Of a stretch of 64,000 nt of DNA, positions 19,326 to 28,003 are shown in pieces. The position numbers and the translations under genes are program-made. The DNA comes from Brevibacillus laterosporus (GTDB taxonomy: Bacteria > Bacillota > Bacilli > Brevibacillales > Brevibacillaceae): NCBI GenBank assembly GCA_007833815.1, contig CP033464.1:5253501-5317500 (forward strand). The letters run 5' to 3'. Each line of letters opens with the position of its first letter. The stretch's first letter is position 1. A model generated the notes under the pieces. The model was given only the letters and a program-made list of their open reading frames with translations, was not told the DNA's origin and did not search any database.

Positions 19326-22300
19326 GCGTAAGTTGTCTGACTTTGAATGTGCTCCACAAGCATGCCGATCGTAGGATACAAATACATCTCGCGGATTTGC
19401 ACATGAAACTGGCAGTGGCGATTCATTTTATTAACAAGTCCGATAACTTTAATGGAATCTCCGCCCAAGTCAAAGAAGTTATCGTGGATGCCAACCTGCC
19501 GGACACCAAGCATGTCTTGCCAAATCTCCGCAAGCTGCCACTCCAGTTCACTACGTGGTGCTTCATAGTTCCCAACGTCGCGTAAGCTATCGTCCGGTTT
19601 CGGTAGCGCTTTGCGATCCACTTTCCCGTTGGATGTCAGCGGCATATTTTCCAAATATATAAAGTAAGATGGCAGCATAAAGCTTGGCAATTGTTTCGTC
19701 AGATAGGTTCTAACCTCCGAAACAGGCAGCTCCGAGTCTGCTGTAAAATAGGCGCAAAGCGATTTATGTCCTCCATCTCCCTCTCCGGCCAATACGGCAG
19801 CTTCTTTGATAGAAGGGTGCTCCAAAAGCTTCCGTTCAATCTCTCCTAGCTCAATGCGATGCCCTCTGATCTTGACTTGATGGTCTATCCGGCCCAAATA
19901 CTCCAAGTTTCCGTTCGGCAAACGGCGAACAAGATCCCCGCTTTTGTACAGCCGTTCGCCAGGCTCGTACGGATTCTGAATAAACTTTTCCGAAGTCAAT
20001 TCCGGCTGATGAAGGTATCCCCTTGCCAGCCCTTCTCCGCCTACGTGCAGTTCCCCAGGAACACCTACAGGCACTAGCTTGTTGCGTGGGTCCAATACAT
20101 AGGCCGTCAAAGTCGGAATAGGGTTCCCGATATCGCTACTATTTTGTTCGATCTCATTGGTGGTAATGTCTTTGTACGTAACGTGAACCGTCGTTTCCGT
20201 TATTCCGTACATGTTGATGAGCTTTATATGCTTGTATTTTTCTTTAAAAGACTTCAATTTGGCCGGCGCCAAAGCCTCTCCTCCAAAAATAACCATACGG
20301 AGACAAAGCTCCCGGTCTTCTGTCCGCATTTCTTCATGAATGACTGGATAGAAAGCAGTCGGAGTCTGATTGAGCACTGTAACGCGTTGCTCTTTCAATA
20401 GACCGATGAACCGCTGCGGATCTTGTGTCACTTCCTTTGGAACGATAAGCAGCTTGCCGCCGTAAAGCAAAGCCCCGTACATTTCCCATACCGAGAAATC
20501 GAAGCAATACGAGTGGAATAATGTCCATACGTCGTTTGAGCCGAAATCAAAGAGGGATTTGTCGTTGAACAGCAGTCTTACCACATTGCGATGCTCGATT
20601 AGCACACCTTTAGGCGTTCCCGTAGTGCCAGAGGTATAGATGACGTAGGCCAAATCGTTCGGAGTATTGATCGTCTCCAGATCGGCATGTTCTCCCTGGA
20701 ACAATTCCGGGCAATCGAGCAAAATTTGCTCACCGACAAACCCCGTTTTCGTCACAAGATGGCTTTGCGTCAGCAGAATTTGACATGCACTATTGGCCAA
20801 AATGAAATCAATGCGCTCCTGCGGATAGTCGGGATCAATAGGAACGTAAGCACCGCCGGCTTTTAAAACCCCCAAGATGCTCACGATCATCTCTATTGAA
20901 CGTTCGCACATTATTCCGATCAGCTGATCTGCCTGCACGCCCTTGGCTCTAAGCTCTCTTGCCAACTGATTGGACTTTTCGTTCAGCTCGCGGTAGGTCA
21001 AGCTTGAATCACCCATGGCCACTGCAATGTTGTCTGGGTTGCTCCTTACTTGCTCTTCAAACAGTTGATGAATCGTTTTCTCATGTGGGTAATCCGCCTT
21101 CGTATTGTTGCATTCCACGATTAGATGACTCTTTTCTTGTTCAGTTAAAATATCGACTTCTTCCAACAGGCAATCAGGATTAAAAGTTACATCTGCCATG
21201 GCCTGTTTCATATGGCCTGCTATGTTCTCGACCCATTCTCGTTCATGAACCTGGGCGTTGTAGCTGTAGATCACCTTCATCTCTTTGCCCGGAATGACCG
21301 TGACAGTAAAGTCATAGTTATTGTGCTCCGAAAATTCGATTCCTTCGATCTGTAGCCCCTTCTCTTTCGACCCGCTCAGCGCTTTCATTCCTTGTTCAAT
21401 CGGGTAATTTTCAAAAACGAGCAAATGGTCGAACAAATGTTGACGTAGCTCCGATTTTGCTTGAACCTCATATAAAGGACAATACGTGTGTGGTTCGGTC
21501 TCCAAGGAATTTTGCTGTATTTGGTGGATCAATTCGCGAAATGACATCCTGCCCAATCGTACGCGCACAGGAACCGTGTTAATGAATAAGCCCACCATTT
21601 GCTCGATACCTGGAATTTCCGCAGAGCGTCCCGAGACGACAGAACCGAACACAACGTCATCGGTCCGGTTATACTGCCGCAGTAATATGGCCCAAATCGC
21701 TTGGAAGACGGTATTTACGGTCACTTGATTCGTTTGAGCGAGATGAAGAAGACGTTCTGTCAATGTTTCATCCAAAGTCAGGCTCAATTCCTCATGATGA
21801 TAGGTTCCACTTTCTTCCCTTCGTTCTCCCGCTCTCGGAATCGTTGCCTGTTGGTTGTAATTGTCCAAATAGTTCTGCCAATAAGACAGCGCTTCTTCTC
21901 GATCGTTTCCGTAGAGCCATTCAATATACGTGTTGTAGGCCGGAGCTTTTTCCAGCTGCATCGTCTTCCCTTGCTGCATAGCATCATATATTTGAAAGAC
22001 ATCTTTAAAAATAATGCCGAGGCACCATCCATCCATAATCAAATGGTGGAAACTCCAAATCAGCGTGTGGCTTCTCTCTCCAGTTTTAAGGATAGAGATT
22101 CGGAGCAGCAGGTCACGTTGAATATCGAAGCCTCGCTCTCGATCGTTCGCTTTATACGCTTCGATATACGCTGCTTTCTGATTTTCCTCCATGGCCGACA
22201 GGTCTTCCACATGCACAGTCAATCTTCGCTGTTTCCACACCACCTGCTGCGGGCGGGTTAGGCCTTCGTATATAAACACCGTTCTAAGCACATCATATCG

Positions 22301-25300
22301 ATCAACTAATTCGTTCACGCTTCGTTCAAAAGCAGGGATATGAAGGTCGCCGGATAGCTCAAATTTGGCCTGTTCGAAATAAGCCGTCGTCCCTTCTTCC
22401 TTCAAATAGTGGAACAGCATGCCCTCCTGCATGTATGACAAAGGATAGATGTCTGCTATATTCGCTATGCTTCCGTCCTCTTTCAACCTATCTGCAAGAA
22501 TATCCCACTCTTCTAAGCTCAAGGTATGGCTACTAAAATCGCCGGAAGTCTTCTCCGATTCCGTTTGGGCGGCACAGTGCGCAATGATGTCCCGAATATA
22601 CCGTAAAAAGCTCTGAAGGAATTGGGCAACTGTCGTTTCTTTGTATTCTTCCCAGTGATAGCCTACGGTCAAGGTTAATGAGCCTTCCACAACCATAGCG
22701 TTAATGTCCAAGGCAACCGTGCGCTGCGCTTCCGCACTAACCATGTGTTGACACTGGTAATGGGATCGTTGAAAGACGTCTCTTTGTATGTCATTGTCAA
22801 ACTGTCCTAAATAATTGAAACGAATATCGGGTTCGGTTCGGAAGGCAATTCCTTGCTTATGTTCTTCCGACATCATGTATTTGGAAATTCCGTAGCCTAT
22901 GCCTTTATTGGGTATACGCCGCAGACCGTCCTTGACGCGCTTGATCCGGTAGCCGAGCAGGTTCGATTTCGTTTGAACCTGGTCCGAAGTGCGCAGATCG
23001 AGCAAAACGGGATAGATCGACGTAAACCAGCCAACCGTTCGGGTGATGTCCACTCCGGACAGTATCTCTTCTCTTCCATGTCCTTCGAGGTTAATCAGCA
23101 CCTGTTCTTGCCCCGTCCATTGCTGTACGGATAGAGCGAGCGCGGTCAACAGGATATCGTTGATTTCGGTACGATACGCTTGATGGGTTTCCTTCAGCAG
23201 AAGCCCCGTCTCTTCTTCCGACAGGGTCATCGAAAGCAACCGCTCATCCCTGCGTTTACGCTGAAGGGCTTCGCCGTCTTTGGGCAGCGGAGCGATCGAT
23301 ACGGATTCGATTTCTTTCCAATAATCGAGCTCTTTTTTCAGCTTCCTGCTGACTGCATAGGTCTGAAGCTGACTAGCATAATCTCGATAAGAAGTCGTCT
23401 TCGGCGGGAGCTTCATTTCTTTGTTCGCTTCCAGTTGGCTGTAGAGGTCAGAGAAATCCTCCAAAAGAATCCGCCAGGACACGCCGTCCACCACCAGATG
23501 GTGAATAGCAATCAGCAAGTGATCTCCTTCGGCTGTGCGGAATAAACCGAGCTTTACAAGCGTCGGGTCGGTCTCCAGATTCATGCTCTGCTGAATATTC
23601 CGCTCTTCTTCCGCTATGTGCGCAGTGATGTCGGTTTCCTGTGTCATATCCACTACGTGCAGATGCACCTGCTGTCCTTCGATCCCCCGGTTTTGCTGGA
23701 TCCAACCTCCTTCGTTCGACCGGTATACCCCCATACGCAGAGCATCGTGGTGCTCTGTCAAACGCTCAAAAGCACGACATACGAATGAAATGTCGAAGCC
23801 GTGGCGGCGATACAGCATAACAGATTGATTGTGATGGTGCAGTCCTTCGCCCTCTTGCTCCCGAAATAGCCCGATTTGAATGGGGGTAAAGCTCACTTCG
23901 CCTTCTACCGGACCTTGATCAATGATTTGACGGAATTCCCGTACGGAGGGCGATAATTCAGCAATGGAAGGATGCTGTAGCAAATTTTTGACCGACAGCT
24001 CAAAACCAAGCTTGCGCATTTGAGAGCACACTTGGAGAGCTTTAATCGAGTCCCCTCCCAATTGAAAGAAGTTTTCCGCAATTCCAATCCGGTTCACTCC
24101 CAAAATGTCTTGCCATACAGCGGACAATGTTTCTTCAATCGGATTGCGTGGAGCCGTATACTCGACTCCGCTATAATTATCTCCATCCGGCTCCGGAAGC
24201 GCTTGGCGGTTCAGTTTACCGTTGGGGGTTAGCGGAATGCAATCCAAAGATACGATATAAGAAGGTATCATAAAGCCCGGCAAAACTTGTGCCAGTGCAT
24301 CTCTCGTTTGCTTGATTGTGCATCCGTCCTTCAAAACAACATAAGCGTAAAGAGAACTTTGACCGTGGCGATCCTGTCGGGAAATAACCGCTACGTCCTG
24401 AATCGCTTCCATTTGCAGAAGCTTCGATTCGATCTCGCCAAGCTCGATCCGATGGCCTCTGATTTTAACCTGTTGATCCATCCGTCCTAAGTACTCCATA
24501 TCGCCGTTCGGGAGCCACTTCGCCAAATCTCCCGTCTTGTACATCCTCTTTTCTGGGAAGAACGGACTTTCTACAAATCGTTCCGCCGTCAATTCGGGCC
24601 GGTTTAAATATCCTCTAGCCACTCCTTCTCCCGACACGTACATTTCCCCTACAACCCCAATGGGAACTGGACGGCACTGCTCGTCCAAAATATAGCACGA
24701 CAATGTTGGGATAGGTTTTCCTATATTGCTGGCGGGATGATCCATATTAGCTTGATCGATTTCCTTATACGTGACATGCACAGTCGTTTCTGTAATTCCG
24801 TACATGTTGATAAACTTTACTTCGGGATATTTCTCTTTCCATTGTTTCAATCGCGTCGGAATTAAAGCTTCGCCTCCGAAAATCACTTTACGTAGCTTAC
24901 TTGCCGATTCGGGTCTGCCTAATTCCTCTTGAACTAGCGAATAGAAAGCCGACGGAGTCTGATTTAGGACGGTCACTTGTTCATGCCGGATCACTTCCCA
25001 AAATGCAGTGGGATCTTGAGCGACCGTCTTCGGAATGATGACCAATTTGCCGCCGTACAAAAGAGAGCCGTACATTTCCCATACGGAAAAATCAAAGCAG
25101 AACGAATGAAAGAGCGTCCATACATCCGACTCCCGGAAATCAAACAGCGGTTTACTGTTAAAAAAGAGCCTTACGACGTTTTTATGCTCAATCAAAACGC
25201 CTTTCGGTTTCCCGGTTGTACCGGACGTGTAAATGACATATGCCAAATCCCGAGGCTGTGCAATACTAACTGGATTGGACGTATCTCCCGTATACAAACG

Positions 25301-27055
25301 TTCGTCATCCAGATACATCAGCTCTCCCGCATAAGGCAGCTCAAATGGAAGATGACGCTGAAGAAGCAGCACGTCCACCCGGCTGTCTTCCAGCAAAAAC
25401 TGGATACGCTCTTTGGGATACTCCGGATCAATAGGCACATAAGCGCCCCCTGCTTTCAAAATACCAAGCATGCCTATGATCATTTCACAGGAGCGATCCG
25501 CCATGATGCCGATTAACTGATCTCGCTTTACTCCTTTGGTAAGAAGCTTTCTGGCCAATTGATTTGCTCGTTCATTCAGTTCCCGGTACGTTAGCTGCCG
25601 CTCTTCAAACACTACCGCAATATGGTTCGGCGTTTTTTCCACTTGTTCTTCAAAAAGCACTGAAATCGTTTTGTCCATAGGATATTCTGCATCTGTGTCA
25701 TTAAATGTAAACAAAATGTGGTTCTTTTCTTCTTCTGTGAGTAGATCGATCTGGGAGAGTGGTTGTGAGGGGTTCATGATTACTTGATCCAAAATGTTCA
25801 ATAATCCGTTCATCATGCTTTCAATTTCTTGTTCCGTAAACAATTCGGTACGATAATCCAGATAGAGGATAAGCTCCTCCGTATTCGCCTCTTCTACAAT
25901 ATGGATGTTCACATCGTTAACTTCATGTCCATGCGAAAGGCTTTCCGTTTGGTATGTAATATTCCCGATTTGGTCCCATCTAAGAGGTCGATATTCTAGA
26001 CAAATGCCGAATAATCTGTTCGTTTCCGGGTTATTTTTTCTCAAATGCTGAATCAGCAAATTATAGGGGTATTTTTGGTGTCGTAGAATCGAAGCTTTTT
26101 CTTTATTCACATGCTGAAGAAAGGTGACAAAATCTATGCTCGGATCCAAGCAAGTACGAAGAGGAAATGTGCTAACAAACATGCCAAGCATCTCTTTTTC
26201 TTCTTTGGTCGTACGATTGGCATAAACTGTACCAATCGCAATATCCCGTTGGCCTGTCATTTTATAAACATAGACGTATAAGGTTGTTAGAAATATTGAA
26301 AATATATTCGTAGCATAATTGTTACAAAAATCATGGATTTTGCTACCGAACTCTTTAGGAAGCTGGATCGTTTTCCGTTCGGCTTCCGTACCTATCTGGT
26401 ATGAATTGTAATCTTTGAGGCTTATAAACTCCGGCAAGGTGGAAAATTTTTCATTCCAAAATGTGCGGTCTTTCTCGTATCGAGCCGATGATAGGTATTC
26501 CTGCTCATTCTTAATGAAGTTTAAGTATGACGCACCCGTTTTTTGAAGCTGAGGTTCATTATCCATTAGGTTCGTGTAAGCTTCAAAGATTTGCCTTGCC
26601 ATAAAATCCAAAGACATGCCATCGACCATGATGTGGTGAAATTTACCGAAAATAAGCGTCTCCTGATCACTCAACCGAATCAATGAGAATGCATATAATC
26701 TGGAATTGAATTGCTCGAAGGGGGTCTGAGACTCACGCTTCACCCATCCGTCAAAATCATCGATATCGTGAATATCAAAAAACGGAACATCAAAAAGTTC
26801 ATGATCGGCAAAATACTGTCTCGATTCATCGTCATCGTGCTGAATCAGACGAATTTGAAAAGCGCTATTGTTTGCCGTCACGATATGAATAGCCTTGACT
26901 AATAAGGAATAATCGATATCGCCCTTCACTCTTATAAATCCGGCAAGGTTTGAAAGGCTAGAATTGGAATATAATTGATCGGTATACCAGATTCTTTTCT
27001 GCGGATGAGTTAGCAAGTAAGTGTCGGAATTTGTCCGTTCTGCCTCTTTGTTCAT
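14654..27055 (-). CDS. Non-ribosomal peptide synthetase, initiating subunit, modules 1-3 with starter C domain
   Basis: A 4133-residue synthetase with domain order Cs-A-T-E / C-A-T / C-A-T-E. The N-terminal C domain resembles the lipo-initiating domain of surfactin SrfAA as I remember it: LTHPQKRIWYTDQLY near residue 17, HHIMVDG near 170, an NRT...GMFVSTFPLRT block and HQKYPYNLLI. With no NRPS gene upstream, acyl-chain loading is predicted. Carrier serines are in GGDSIKA (about 1000), GGDSIKV (2528) and GGDSIKA (3609). The first E domain has HHLVVDG (about 1187) and looks active. The last E domain has HP at the catalytic HH and VGHGRE for EGHGRE, so it looks dead. The C-terminus ends with an acidic COM-donor-like helix (ELTLDELEDISELLSTL). 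The ATG follows GGGGAGGAAT. No MbtH, PPTase or transporter gene is visible in the window. Confidence 0.95.
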   Translation of the reverse strand: MNKEAERTNSDTYLLTHPQKRIWYTDQLYSNSSLSNLAGFIRVKGDIDYSLLVKAIHIVTANNSAFQIRLIQHDDDESRQYFADHELFDVPFFDIHDIDDFDGWVKRESQTPFEQFNSRLYAFSLIRLSDQETLIFGKFHHIMVDGMSLDFMARQIFEAYTNLMDNEPQLQKTGASYLNFIKNEQEYLSSARYEKDRTFWNEKFSTLPEFISLKDYNSYQIGTEAERKTIQLPKEFGSKIHDFCNNYATNIFSIFLTTLYVYVYKMTGQRDIAIGTVYANRTTKEEKEMLGMFVSTFPLRTCLDPSIDFVTFLQHVNKEKASILRHQKYPYNLLIQHLRKNNPETNRLFGICLEYRPLRWDQIGNITYQTESLSHGHEVNDVNIHIVEEANTEELILYLDYRTELFTEQEIESMMNGLLNILDQVIMNPSQPLSQIDLLTEEEKNHILFTFNDTDAEYPMDKTISVLFEEQVEKTPNHIAVVFEERQLTYRELNERANQLARKLLTKGVKRDQLIGIMADRSCEMIIGMLGILKAGGAYVPIDPEYPKERIQFLLEDSRVDVLLLQRHLPFELPYAGELMYLDDERLYTGDTSNPVSIAQPRDLAYVIYTSGTTGKPKGVLIEHKNVVRLFFNSKPLFDFRESDVWTLFHSFCFDFSVWEMYGSLLYGGKLVIIPKTVAQDPTAFWEVIRHEQVTVLNQTPSAFYSLVQEELGRPESASKLRKVIFGGEALIPTRLKQWKEKYPEVKFINMYGITETTVHVTYKEIDQANMDHPASNIGKPIPTLSCYILDEQCRPVPIGVVGEMYVSGEGVARGYLNRPELTAERFVESPFFPEKRMYKTGDLAKWLPNGDMEYLGRMDQQVKIRGHRIELGEIESKLLQMEAIQDVAVISRQDRHGQSSLYAYVVLKDGCTIKQTRDALAQVLPGFMIPSYIVSLDCIPLTPNGKLNRQALPEPDGDNYSGVEYTAPRNPIEETLSAVWQDILGVNRIGIAENFFQLGGDSIKALQVCSQMRKLGFELSVKNLLQHPSIAELSPSVREFRQIIDQGPVEGEVSFTPIQIGLFREQEGEGLHHHNQSVMLYRRHGFDISFVCRAFERLTEHHDALRMGVYRSNEGGWIQQNRGIEGQQVHLHVVDMTQETDITAHIAEEERNIQQSMNLETDPTLVKLGLFRTAEGDHLLIAIHHLVVDGVSWRILLEDFSDLYSQLEANKEMKLPPKTTSYRDYASQLQTYAVSRKLKKELDYWKEIESVSIAPLPKDGEALQRKRRDERLLSMTLSEEETGLLLKETHQAYRTEINDILLTALALSVQQWTGQEQVLINLEGHGREEILSGVDITRTVGWFTSIYPVLLDLRTSDQVQTKSNLLGYRIKRVKDGLRRIPNKGIGYGISKYMMSEEHKQGIAFRTEPDIRFNYLGQFDNDIQRDVFQRSHYQCQHMVSAEAQRTVALDINAMVVEGSLTLTVGYHWEEYKETTVAQFLQSFLRYIRDIIAHCAAQTESEKTSGDFSSHTLSLEEWDILADRLKEDGSIANIADIYPLSYMQEGMLFHYLKEEGTTAYFEQAKFELSGDLHIPAFERSVNELVDRYDVLRTVFIYEGLTRPQQVVWKQRRLTVHVEDLSAMEENQKAAYIEAYKANDRERGFDIQRDLLLRISILKTGERSHTLIWSFHHLIMDGWCLGIIFKDVFQIYDAMQQGKTMQLEKAPAYNTYIEWLYGNDREEALSYWQNYLDNYNQQATIPRAGERREESGTYHHEELSLTLDETLTERLLHLAQTNQVTVNTVFQAIWAILLRQYNRTDDVVFGSVVSGRSAEIPGIEQMVGLFINTVPVRVRLGRMSFRELIHQIQQNSLETEPHTYCPLYEVQAKSELRQHLFDHLLVFENYPIEQGMKALSGSKEKGLQIEGIEFSEHNNYDFTVTVIPGKEMKVIYSYNAQVHEREWVENIAGHMKQAMADVTFNPDCLLEEVDILTEQEKSHLIVECNNTKADYPHEKTIHQLFEEQVRSNPDNIAVAMGDSSLTYRELNEKSNQLARELRAKGVQADQLIGIMCERSIEMIVSILGVLKAGGAYVPIDPDYPQERIDFILANSACQILLTQSHLVTKTGFVGEQILLDCPELFQGEHADLETINTPNDLAYVIYTSGTTGTPKGVLIEHRNVVRLLFNDKSLFDFGSNDVWTLFHSYCFDFSVWEMYGALLYGGKLLIVPKEVTQDPQRFIGLLKEQRVTVLNQTPTAFYPVIHEEMRTEDRELCLRMVIFGGEALAPAKLKSFKEKYKHIKLINMYGITETTVHVTYKDITTNEIEQNSSDIGNPIPTLTAYVLDPRNKLVPVGVPGELHVGGEGLARGYLHQPELTSEKFIQNPYEPGERLYKSGDLVRRLPNGNLEYLGRIDHQVKIRGHRIELGEIERKLLEHPSIKEAAVLAGEGDGGHKSLCAYFTADSELPVSEVRTYLTKQLPSFMLPSYFIYLENMPLTSNGKVDRKALPKPDDSLRDVGNYEAPRSELEWQLAEIWQDMLGVRQVGIHDNFFDLGGDSIKVIGLVNKMNRHCQFHVQIREMYLYPTIGMLVEHIQSQTTYAQHEELLKDATAAAEAFKLSLREDVRFAERLTDAEDLHPMSEISKGMIYHSLKTPEAAIYHDQIVYRLKDDSYKHDILRQALEQLVAKHSMLRSSFHIHDFPEPVQVIHQHVAMEVNFFDLADQSAGERERFIADQLAKDRQNLFSIDVNKPLWRLHVYTLNEEYVLLAWIFHHAIMDGWSVASLMTELTTLYYRLKERQPLQIHALKSSYKDYVIEQLAIKNNHEFQQFWQEELTHYKRWELPVPHSSGGEIENASYTVVTKPLDPELVAKLKQIAQQHDTTFKTVCFTAFLSLLRMYAFEEDVVAGLVENARPICEDGEKILGCFLNTVPFRIQFEQEMTWADLIRKVHRKHVDLKEYGRLPLPDICKAAGETAFGKNPFFDIMFNYVDFHVFNNIAQGTMETDNVLFEIDNSYERTNMLLDFSVSTTLGHNLIKIGSVLPQATVEEMAQTFIRILELIMTDVNRRADKMNMILPEEKETLLTAFNQTQVRFPTEEPIHKLLEEAAERTPDRIALQYQDQQMTFQQVNQRANQLAYHLRSKGVMPNVLVGIVTERSFDMIVGILAVLKAGGAYVPIDPDFPADRIEYMLRDSQANILLAQSGRVSDLSFAGHIVLIDQEESYGGSTANLEPVHAMNDLAYVIYTSGSTGLPKGVTIEHANLLHVLFVHEYLYPLEEKDAFLLKTNYTFDVSMIEIFGWIVGDGRLVILEPGAEKEPHLIMQAIERHHVTHINFVPSMLSWFVSNAEQIGAIGQLKYIFAAGEALAPDLANKIREAVPGVRLENVYGPTEATVYATKFSVQGHTEKVVPIGKPLPNVQIFILSRMNQLQPLGVAGELCIAGSGVARGYLNRADLTAEKFVSNRIIGQGTLYKTGDLARWLPDGNIEYLGRLDHQVKIRGYRIELGEIETALLQAASARETAVVARENTYGQQELCAYVVTEEELVVSKLREALATFMPSYMIPSYFVQLDRLPLTSSGKLDRKALPEPEDCQNARGEYVAPRSETEELLANMWRDVLGVPQIGIQDHFFELGGDSIKALQISSRLYQYGFGITVKDLFQYPTIGELSPHVSRIRQSIDQGLVEGEVVLTPVQRQFLERQGELRRFSQSVILYRRNRFEEEAVREVFERLAEHHDALRMVYSQEEGAWKQHNRGVDGTSFSLEVVDISDEPDNAEKTAEQAMNIQQRIDLEKGPLVRLGLFRASGGDYLVVAIHPLVVDGGSWRILLEDFSTGYKQRTSGEVIGFPLKTTSYLDYAMRLAEYARKPQLLGEQEYWRSIEDIQVVGLPKDAETASNASNTSRDEYTLSVRLTEQETSQLLQEAHEAYSTDTEALLLTALGLSVQQWTGEKRALLNMVGHGREDDVLGGIDLSRTVGSFTSAYPVMLDMDVPGGLAGEDALSHQIKSTKDSLRRIPDKGIGYGALKYLVPEDKKEIAFCSKPEIALTYLGQLDCERNSEVFEISSFAATGSANSECYKEYTLDIKAFVTKGAMTLVVGYNRQQYNKATIERFIASFQQYLQSIIAHCVTREKERTLTDFSDEELTLDELEDISELLSTL
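19330..22555 (-). other. NRPS module 2 (C-A-T), predicted Thr
   Basis: The C domain is DCL-like (IYPLSYMQEGMLFHYL), fitting the upstream epimerase. The A-domain code is again D-F-W-N-I-G-M-V-H-K, and the domain is close in sequence to that of module 1, suggesting duplication. No epimerase follows. Confidence 0.8.
22560..27055 (-). other. NRPS module 1 (Cs-A-T-E), predicted acyl-D-Thr
   Basis: The starter C domain is followed by an A domain whose code reads D-F-W-N-I-G-M-V-H-K, the standard threonine code. The E domain keeps HHLVVDG, EGHGRE, VGWFTS and FNYLGQF. The product of the module should be N-acyl-D-Thr (or D-allo-Thr). Confidence 0.8.
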
Positions 27056-27267
27056 AATCTATTCCTCCCCATATCCTGTCGGTACGATTTTGTTGTTTTT
27101 CCATTATTTTTAAAAAATAACACTAATAAACAAGCAATAATTAAGCATCATCAAATATAATATAAACATATTTTTCTATTTATTTCTATTATTTTCTATA
27201 ATATCCAATAAAAATACATATAAAGAAAATGTTAATTTTATGTCGAAATTATGTAATAAATGTAAAT
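27056..27267 (-). promoter_or_regulatory. AT-rich leader and presumed promoter region of the NRPS operon
   Basis: About 210 bp of very AT-rich DNA separate the NRPS start from the intron remnant. A strong ribosome site (GGGGAGGAAT) lies just before the ATG at 27055. I cannot pick one convincing -35/-10 pair, and I see no Fur box here. Confidence 0.4.
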
Positions 27268-27400
27268 GTATAAAGAAAGGAAAACCACTCCCATGGTTTC
27301 CCCTTATCGAACCGTACGTGCCCTACTAAAGCATATGGCTCCTCTATATGTTTACCCTCGCTTGCCCGGATATCAGCAGTGTAGCTCAAACCACCCCTAT
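27268..27400 (-). mobile_element. 3' remnant of a group II intron (domains V and VI)
   Basis: On the minus strand, 27341->27309 starts GAGCCATATGC and ends GCACGTACGGTTC. These are the two arms of group II intron domain V, with the catalytic AGC triad. Next comes a domain-VI-like hairpin (GGGGAAACCA / TGGTTTTCC) and a short pyrimidine-rich stretch ending TATAC near 27268, a plausible 3' splice end. No reverse transcriptase ORF or 5' intron end is visible, so only the 3' tail remains. It lies in the same orientation as the NRPS operon. Confidence 0.6.
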
Positions 27401-27402
27401 AA

Positions 27403-27451
27403 GAAAAGCAGAGAACGGCTCTGTCGCAAACAATGCGAACAGAGCCGTTCT
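27403..27451 (-). terminator. Strong hairpin, probable terminator of the 27.5-27.9 kb gene
   Basis: AGAACGGCTCTG pairs with CAGAGCCGTTCT, extended by a second 5-bp stem (TCGCA/TGCGA) towards the loop. On the minus strand it is followed by CTGCTTTTC. It sits about 55 bp after the stop of the small gene at 27506. The GGCTCTGTCGCAAA arm also resembles IS-element terminal repeats, so a mobile origin is possible. Confidence 0.5.
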
Positions 27452-27505
27452 GCCTTAGCGGAATTTGGATAAATATCGGGATTGAAAATGTATGATTGCC
27501 CCTCC

Positions 27506-27925
27506 TCACCATAAGCTTCCAGCCAGCATGGTAAACCGGAGCAAGACAATCTCATCGCCATCCTCTATCTGTAGTGGAGAATTCAGTTTTGCAACCTCTT
27601 CTTCACGTATAAACACCTTAAATAATCCGTCTTCAAATGCAAGAAGTGCCGCATCAACGGCTTCAGATGGTTCTGGCACATTTTCGTTATAGACTGCATC
27701 CAAGCCCACCTTTCCCGTCTCACCACGTTCTTTAATATCAGCTTCGGTTAGGTAAGTAATCAGCAAAACATCCTGCTGCTTGTCCATCAGCTTCTGGACA
27801 TTCACGGATACCATTTCCATAAGAAGCTCCTTTAACGTTTCTGGAAAAATGGTAAGCTCCATTTGGTGCCGATTTAGCGCATTCTTACGTTTTCCCAAGC
27901 TTTTGACGGTCACATATATTTTCAT
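27506..27925 (-). CDS. Small beta-grasp-like protein of unknown function
   Basis: About 139 residues from the ATG at 27925 (after GGAAGGACGAG); a GTG at 27943 is a weaker alternative. I do not recognise the family. It starts with a strand-like KIYVTVKSLG, then TLKELLMEMV, and ends with LQIEDGDEIVLLRFTMLAGSLW. This DGDEI...LAG ending recalls ThiS/MoaD ubiquitin-like proteins, but there is no terminal Gly-Gly, so a sulfur-carrier role is not supported. Its upstream region is shared with the DUF4132 operon at 40.9 kb, suggesting it is the first gene of a duplicated operon of that type. It is divergent from the ThiF cassette. Confidence 0.7.
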   Translation of the reverse strand: MKIYVTVKSLGKRKNALNRHQMELTIFPETLKELLMEMVSVNVQKLMDKQQDVLLITYLTEADIKERGETGKVGLDAVYNENVPEPSEAVDAALLAFEDGLFKVFIREEEVAKLNSPLQIEDGDEIVLLRFTMLAGSLW

Positions 27926-28003
27926 TAGGTCTCGTCCTTCCACAATCTGTTTTTTTATTTATGTTTTTATTCTTAGGAAAGGAATACATACCAATAATGT
28001 CAT

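Noticed and set aside
27056-27260. Possible Fur box or iron control of the NRPS operon
   Set aside because: Only AT-rich sequence; no TGATAAT-N-ATTATCA-like palindrome found there.
27309-27341. Domain V hairpin as a riboswitch or rho-independent terminator
   Set aside because: The GAGC...GGTTC arms and the following domain-VI-like stem fit a group II intron better, and no T-run follows.
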